Positions 14,794 through 18,102 of a stretch of 18,102 bases of DNA are shown piece after piece. This DNA is from Actinomycetota bacterium (GTDB lineage Bacteria > Actinomycetota > Actinomycetes > Nanopelagicales > Nanopelagicaceae), in the NCBI GenBank assembly GCA_009699165.1, contig WLOR01000014.1, forward strand, positions 1-18,102. The letters run 5' to 3'. Numbering within the stretch: position 1 is the first letter of the stretch; the number at the start of each line of letters is the position of its first letter. The notes under the pieces were generated by a model. That model made no database searches. It saw only the letters and a list, made by a program, of their open reading frames with translations, and was not told where the DNA came from. The translations under genes were made by a program, and so were the position numbers.

Positions 14794-15473
14794 AGAGAGT
14801 CTAAAGAATTGCGCGCAGATATGTATCTGCACGATTGACAATCAACACCAGCATCTGGAAGTTCACCTTCAAGCACGTTGATGAAATCACCGATGGTTTG
14901 AATAAAATTATCGTGGTCGCGTTCGACTGCAACGTATTTTTGATAAACACCAAATCCGCTGTTATCTGAATTATCGCCAATTGCATGCGTCGGCTGCCAG
15001 ACCAGGAGTCCCATCGATGCAACTGTTACAGGCTTTCCTGCCGCTGGGTTTTCAAGAGCGTATGCATAAGCTTCGAGTTGGGGTGAGTAAAAGTTACCGC
15101 TATCTCTCTCGGAGTCTGAAACCTTGCAATCGATAAGGCCAACGGTTCCATCATCATTACTTGAGAGGAGATCATATTTTCCTAAGATGCGCCAGCGAGT
15201 CTCTTCTCCGTTAATTTGAAGTGGCTTGCTCTTTACAAACTCACTCCACTTCGTAACCTTTCCAGGGCGAAGGCTAGCGTCGATAGTTGGCATATCTGCT
15301 CGCTGAAAAAACTCTTCCTGTAGCAACGATAGAGTGCCAACCAGTGGCATGACCATCGGCGCACTTACTTTGTACCAGTATTTAATCCACAGACAACGCT
15401 TGCACGTTGATAGAGCGAAAGTGAGATCTGAAGGAGAGATATTTTCGCGCGCAGGCTTAATTGGTTTTTTCAT
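14790..15473 (-). CDS. PD-(D/E)XK nuclease of the RecB/Cas4 type
   Basis: A 227-residue protein. The nuclease core has D101 in GKYDLLSS, the D115-x-K117 pair in VGLIDCKVSD and the Q-x3-Y motif in SPQLEAYAYALE (Q132, Y136), the signature of RecB-family and Cas4 exonucleases. Two cysteine pairs bracket the fold: TCKRC (C24, C27) near the N-terminus and DCQSC (C212, C215) near the C-terminus. They could hold an iron-sulfur cluster or zinc, as in Cas4/AddB-type enzymes, although Cas4 has one N-terminal and three C-terminal cysteines. No helicase domain, cas gene or repeat array is nearby. It starts 15 nt after the LysE stop and is probably co-transcribed with it. The biological role is unknown; DNA end processing in repair is the likely guess. 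Confidence 0.8.
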   Translation of the reverse strand: MKKPIKPARENISPSDLTFALSTCKRCLWIKYWYKVSAPMVMPLVGTLSLLQEEFFQRADMPTIDASLRPGKVTKWSEFVKSKPLQINGEETRWRILGKYDLLSSNDDGTVGLIDCKVSDSERDSGNFYSPQLEAYAYALENPAAGKPVTVASMGLLVWQPTHAIGDNSDNSGFGVYQKYVAVERDHDNFIQTIGDFINVLEGELPDAGVDCQSCRYISARNSLDSL

Positions 15474-15488
15474 AGTGCAATTGTGCCC

Positions 15489-16133
15489 CTAGCCACTGAC
15501 AACTGCCGAAATCAAAACCGCGGTTCCCAAAATCATCATAATTGTGCCGCCAGTTGCGCGGAGTTTTTCTAAGCGCTTGGGATCAGTTGCTAGCCAAGCC
15601 CGTGCTGTGCCAGCTAATAATCCCCACGAGCCATCCGAGATGAAGGCTAATGTGGAAAATATCGCTCCTAACATAATAAGCTGAGCGGTAATACTTCCGC
15701 GATCTCGATCAATGAACTGCGGCAGAACTGCCGCATAAAAAACGATCGCTTTAGGGTTGAGTGCTCCGACCCAAAACCCATCTCGTATGGAGCGTACGAG
15801 CCCCGGTGCTACATCATTGTTTTTCGTCATGTCGGCAGCGTGTATTCGGCGGTGCCTAATCGCATCAATACCTAAGTAGATTAAGTAAAGTCCACCGCCC
15901 CATTGCACTGCGGTGTATGCAAGATCAGATCGCTGCAGGATTGGACCTAGGCCAAGGGCGACAAAGACCGAAAGAACAAATGAGCCGGTTACGTTGCCCG
16001 CTACGGTAAAGACTGCAGTCTTTCTACCCCAGGCGATAGCTCGTGCTATTACAAACAAAACACTTGGCCCTGGAGCCAAGATGATTACCATCGCGGCCAC
16101 GATGTATTCAGTAAGCCGCGATGGAATCACCAT
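15489..16133 (-). CDS. LysE/RhtB-family amino acid exporter
   Basis: A 214-residue membrane protein with about six transmembrane helices. The N-terminal LysE signature is IILAPGPSVLFVIARAIAWGRKT, given in two pieces as IILAPGPSVLF and VIARAIAWGRKT. AVFTVAGNVTGSFVLSVF and GGGLYLIYLGIDAIRHRR then follow, and DGFWVGALNPKAIVFYAAVLPQF is the usual mid-protein block. Members export amino acids or derivatives, and the substrate cannot be read. ATG 16133 has TAAACT at -12 to -7 and no Shine-Dalgarno sequence. The uracil permease gene ends 27 nt upstream, and a stem-loop overlapping that stop may separate the two transcripts. Confidence 0.88.
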   Translation of the reverse strand: MVIPSRLTEYIVAAMVIILAPGPSVLFVIARAIAWGRKTAVFTVAGNVTGSFVLSVFVALGLGPILQRSDLAYTAVQWGGGLYLIYLGIDAIRHRRIHAADMTKNNDVAPGLVRSIRDGFWVGALNPKAIVFYAAVLPQFIDRDRGSITAQLIMLGAIFSTLAFISDGSWGLLAGTARAWLATDPKRLEKLRATGGTIMMILGTAVLISAVVSG

Positions 16134-16139
16134 GTACTT

Positions 16140-16145
16140 AGTTTA
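16140..16145 (-). promoter_or_regulatory. -10 element TAAACT for leaderless LysE gene
   Basis: On the minus strand TAAACT ends 6 nt before ATG 16133. It overlaps the last two bases of the inverted repeat at 16144-16163. No purine-rich ribosome-binding site is present. Confidence 0.4.
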
Positions 16146-16163
16146 GTCAGAGTTTTCTGACTA
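16144..16163 (-). terminator. Stem-loop overlapping the uracil permease stop
   Basis: TAGTCAGA (16144-16151), 4-nt loop, TCTGACTA (16156-16163): a perfect 8-bp stem. It begins at the TAG stop of the permease gene when read on the minus strand. No T-run follows, so it is either a tailless terminator or an operator for the LysE gene, whose -10 it touches. Confidence 0.4.
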
Positions 16164-17420
16164 TTTATTACCTCTAGATGATGCGATTGAGCTCAGTACT
16201 CGGTAGCCAATGATGGCGACTAATGTTGCGTTGATGATTCCACTAAAAGTGTAATCTCCACGAGTCCATGACATATCTGAGATACCGATAATCAAGGCAG
16301 AGGCTGCAATGATTAAGTTGGTTGAGTTAGCAAAATCAACTTTGCCCTCAATCCAAATACGAGCGCCTAGAACGCCAATCATTCCAAAGAGCGCAACACC
16401 AACGCCACCTAGTGCACCAACTGGTGTTGAACTTAGGATTGCTCCAAACTTTGGAGATAGCGATAGACCGATTGCACCAACGCCTGCAATCCAGTAAGCA
16501 GCTGTTGAATACACACGTGTTGCAGCCATTACACCGATATTTTCGGCATATGTTGTCGTGCCGGAACCGCCACCAATTCCTGCGAGAGTCGTGGCAATTC
16601 CATCTGCCATAAGAGCAGTACCCATTTGATCATCGAGATTCTTGCCAGTCATCGCAGATACCGCCTTAACGTGACCGACATTCTCTGCGATTAAGACAAG
16701 CACTACAGGTAGGAACAAGACAATTGCCTTGCCATCGAAGGTTGGATTTGTAAATGTTGGAAGTGCAAACCACTTGGCTGCGCTAATTCCATCTGTCTTT
16801 ACATCGCCCATTGCATATGCAGCTGCATAACCAATGACAAGTCCGGCGAAGATACTAATTCGACTCAAGAAGCCGCGTGATGCTGCCGCGATCAAAGCGA
16901 TAGATGCCAAAGTAATTAGACCGACGACTGGACCGGCTGCAAAGTTATTTTTAGCAGCCCCTGCCAAGTTCAGACCAATAACCATCACAATTGTTCCTGT
17001 TACTACAGGCGGGAGCATCCAGTTAATCCAACCAATACCTGCTTGGCGCACAATTAAACCAACTGCAGCCAAGATCAATCCAGTAACTACGACGCCGCCA
17101 AGTGCAGCCGACATTCCGCCACTTGTTTTAGCGGCAGCGATGGGAGCTAAGAAGGCAAATGATGAACCGAGGTAGCTTGGAACTTTGTTCTGTGTTAAGG
17201 CTAAGAAGAGAAGGGTTCCAACGCCTGAGAAGAAGAGAGTGGTCGTTGGGGGAAAGCCTGTAATAAGGGGAACGAGGAAGGTTGCTCCAAACATCGCGGC
17301 GATGTGTTGAAGGCCCACACCGATCGTACGAGGCCAGGTCAGGCGTTCATCGGTCGATACGACCGCGCCTTGGGATATTGATTTTCCATCTCCATGCAGT
17401 TTCCATGTAAGTAGAGACAT
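16161..17420 (-). CDS. uraA: NCS2-family uracil/xanthine permease (UraA-like)
   Basis: A 419-residue transporter with the expected 12-14 membrane segments. Family motifs are GVGLQHIAAMFGATFLVPL near residue 35, the binding-site segment VLIAENVGHVKAVS (E246, H250, matching E241/H245 of E. coli UraA) and GGGSGTTTYAENIGVMAATR (283-302, with E292/E293 matching UraA E290). It imports uracil or a related nucleobase with protons, serving pyrimidine salvage. UraA-like uracil transport is more likely than xanthine from the QHxxAMFGAT and ENVGH pattern, but specificity needs testing. ATG 17420 has AGGA 6 nt upstream, so the mRNA has a leader. A 7-bp stem-loop flanked by CTAAGGG repeats lies in that leader region (17435-17468). 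It is divergent from the PadR gene. Confidence 0.88.
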   Translation of the reverse strand: MSLLTWKLHGDGKSISQGAVVSTDERLTWPRTIGVGLQHIAAMFGATFLVPLITGFPPTTTLFFSGVGTLLFLALTQNKVPSYLGSSFAFLAPIAAAKTSGGMSAALGGVVVTGLILAAVGLIVRQAGIGWINWMLPPVVTGTIVMVIGLNLAGAAKNNFAAGPVVGLITLASIALIAAASRGFLSRISIFAGLVIGYAAAYAMGDVKTDGISAAKWFALPTFTNPTFDGKAIVLFLPVVLVLIAENVGHVKAVSAMTGKNLDDQMGTALMADGIATTLAGIGGGSGTTTYAENIGVMAATRVYSTAAYWIAGVGAIGLSLSPKFGAILSSTPVGALGGVGVALFGMIGVLGARIWIEGKVDFANSTNLIIAASALIIGISDMSWTRGDYTFSGIINATLVAIIGYRVLSSIASSRGNK

Positions 17421-17434
17421 CTATCGTCCTATTC

Positions 17435-17468
17435 CTAAGGGCTCATCGGCTGTGATGAGCGCTAAGGG
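17435..17468 (-). promoter_or_regulatory. Stem-loop with flanking CTAAGGG repeats in the uraA leader
   Basis: GCTCATC (17441-17447), 6-nt loop, GATGAGC (17454-17460) form a 7-bp stem about 20 nt upstream of the uraA start. CTAAGGG occurs directly repeated on either side (17435-17441 and 17462-17468). It could be an RNA attenuator or a repressor site. It lacks the PyrR-binding consensus as I know it. Confidence 0.4.
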
Positions 17469-17564
17469 GGAGATTACGACGGATAAGTGGGCTACTGAGG
17501 CGTACGCCACACCTTTTACCCCTCGAGTTGCAGCTGCCGGGATATCGGATTACATTACGCTTGG

Positions 17565-17583
17565 ATATATCGATTCGATATAT
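17565..17583. promoter_or_regulatory. Perfect 19-nt palindrome, candidate PadR operator
   Basis: ATATATCGA-T-TCGATATAT: nine-base arms match exactly around one central base. It covers the probable spacer and -10 (TATATA, 17579-17584, 18 nt after TTACGC at 17555-17560) and lies 31 nt before the padR start. That is the classic position for an autoregulatory operator of a dimeric repressor. Confidence 0.65.
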
Positions 17584-17613
17584 AAACCGACAGTAATCAG
17601 ATGGAGGCAGGCC

Positions 17614-18102
17614 ATGCGCTCACGTAGCGACTCTCTTGAGTTTGCCCTCCTAGGTCTGCTCTCTCAGAGTCCACTTCATGGATACGAGCTTCGCAAACGC
17701 ATTGGGACCATGGTTGGCCCCTTCCGCGCACTCTCATTTTCAGTCCTCTACCCCCAGCTTCGACGGATGATGGAGGCCGGGGTCATCGCAGAGAGCTCAG
17801 TTGATACGACTTCTCGGCGCTCGCGAATCGTCTATGCGATTACAGATAAAGGTGCTGCCCGGTTCTCAGATTTAACTGAAACGGTGAGTCCTGATACTTG
17901 GGAGGACGAGGGCTTTGAAATCCGTTTTGCATTTTTTTCCCCAACATCTTCAAAGAACAGAGTAAGAATTCTTGAGGGGCGCCATCGCCGTCTCAAGGAG
18001 AAGGCAGAGATTCTGCGCGGTGAACTCGAGAAGTCACCGATTGGAATCGATAAGTATCTAGAGGAGTGGCGACGCCATTCTCTGGAGTCAGCTGATCGAG
18101 AG
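17614..18102 (+). CDS. PadR-family transcriptional regulator (partial at right edge)
   Basis: The frame is open from ATG 17614 to the window end (163 codons, no stop). The N-terminal winged helix matches PadR: SLEFALLGLLSQSPLHGYEL, then RKRIGTMVGPFRALSFSVLY, then PQLRRMMEAGVIAES, with the wing ending in SRIVYAITDKGAARF. A C-terminal dimerisation helix follows (ILEGRHRRLKEKAEILRGEL). It has a clear GGAGG ribosome-binding site 8 nt before the ATG. The LHGYELRKR...GPFRALS...LYPQLRRM pattern is that of the actinobacterial PadR subgroup found next to inositol-1-phosphate synthase (Rv0047c beside ino1, from memory), so ino1 may lie just beyond the edge on the same strand. The palindrome at 17565-17583 suggests autoregulation. 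Confidence 0.9.
   Translation, partial: MRSRSDSLEFALLGLLSQSPLHGYELRKRIGTMVGPFRALSFSVLYPQLRRMMEAGVIAESSVDTTSRRSRIVYAITDKGAARFSDLTETVSPDTWEDEGFEIRFAFFSPTSSKNRVRILEGRHRRLKEKAEILRGELEKSPIGIDKYLEEWRRHSLESADRE

Larger units (their letters stand above)
17421..17613. promoter_or_regulatory. Intergenic control region between uraA and padR
   Basis: At 193 bp this is the longest gene-free stretch. From left to right it holds the uraA ribosome-binding site, a 7-bp stem-loop (17441-17460) between CTAAGGG direct repeats, a short palindrome GGCGTACGCC (17499-17508), the 19-nt padR palindrome (17565-17583) and the padR ribosome-binding site GGAGG. The minus-strand promoter for uraA is not clear; a possible -10 is TAATCT just upstream of the stem-loop. 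No small open reading frame with a ribosome-binding site was seen. Confidence 0.5.

Noticed and set aside
17499..17508. GGCGTACGCC palindrome as an operator
   Set aside because: Only 10 bp with no spacer, distant from clear promoter elements of either gene and of a size that arises by chance; kept only as a note in the intergenic entry.
1..18102. CRISPR array, tRNA/rRNA genes, transposase, prophage or attachment sites
   Set aside because: No regularly spaced repeats, cloverleaf-like sequences, transposase or integrase motifs, or terminal inverted repeats were seen on either strand. The Cas4-like nuclease is not accompanied by cas genes.

Overview
This window looks like chromosomal DNA of a streamlined actinobacterium. 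Base composition is moderate (about half G+C by eye). Genes are packed with gaps mostly under 100 bp, and several neighbours overlap by 4 nt. The gene families are actinobacterial: DUF3000 beside RNase D, a PimB-type mannosyltransferase after an NlpC/P60 peptidase, a FadD15-type ligase beside an SRPBCC protein, and a ROK glucokinase near a PlsC acyltransferase. The closest fit I can think of is a freshwater acI/Nanopelagicales-like lineage, but that is inference. There are no RNA genes, insertion sequences, phage genes or CRISPR arrays.

Layout. (1) 1-4855, all minus: DUF3000 and RNase D, then an FTR1 iron permease with its own candidate promoter and operator, then the beta-oxidation pair fadA (thiolase) and fadB (hydratase end only, cut by the window edge). 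(2) 4916-6243: an EamA transporter converging on a short RibD-C/dihydrofolate-reductase-like protein. (3) 6334-8480, plus: a secreted NlpC/P60 peptidase translationally coupled to a PimB-like glycosyltransferase. (4) 11354-8466, minus: a long-chain acyl-CoA synthetase followed by a very small histidine kinase and a LuxR-type response regulator. (5) 11410-12798, plus: an SRPBCC protein and a ROK glucokinase. (6) 14047-12795, minus: a small acidic unknown protein and a Gfo/Idh/MocA oxidoreductase. (7) 14092-14793, plus: a PlsC acyltransferase. (8) 17420-14790, minus: an NCS2 uracil/xanthine permease, a LysE exporter and a Cas4/RecB-like nuclease. (9) 17614 to the right edge, plus: a PadR-type regulator with a strong palindrome in its promoter.

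How the genes fit together. Regions 3-7 resemble the actinobacterial envelope-lipid neighbourhood around pimB and fadD15: acyl activation, PI-mannoside synthesis, lysophosphatidate acylation, cell-wall hydrolysis and glucose phosphorylation. Region 1 supplies fatty-acid degradation.

The most interesting signals are: a TANNNT -10 element placed 6-7 nt before the start codon of eight transcription-unit-leading genes, suggesting widespread leaderless mRNAs; a histidine kinase apparently lacking about 12 residues inside its ATPase domain and a further stretch before it; a perfect 19-nt palindrome in front of padR; a 10-bp-arm palindrome in front of the FTR1 gene; and a lone PD-(D/E)XK nuclease with two CxxC pairs and no CRISPR context.
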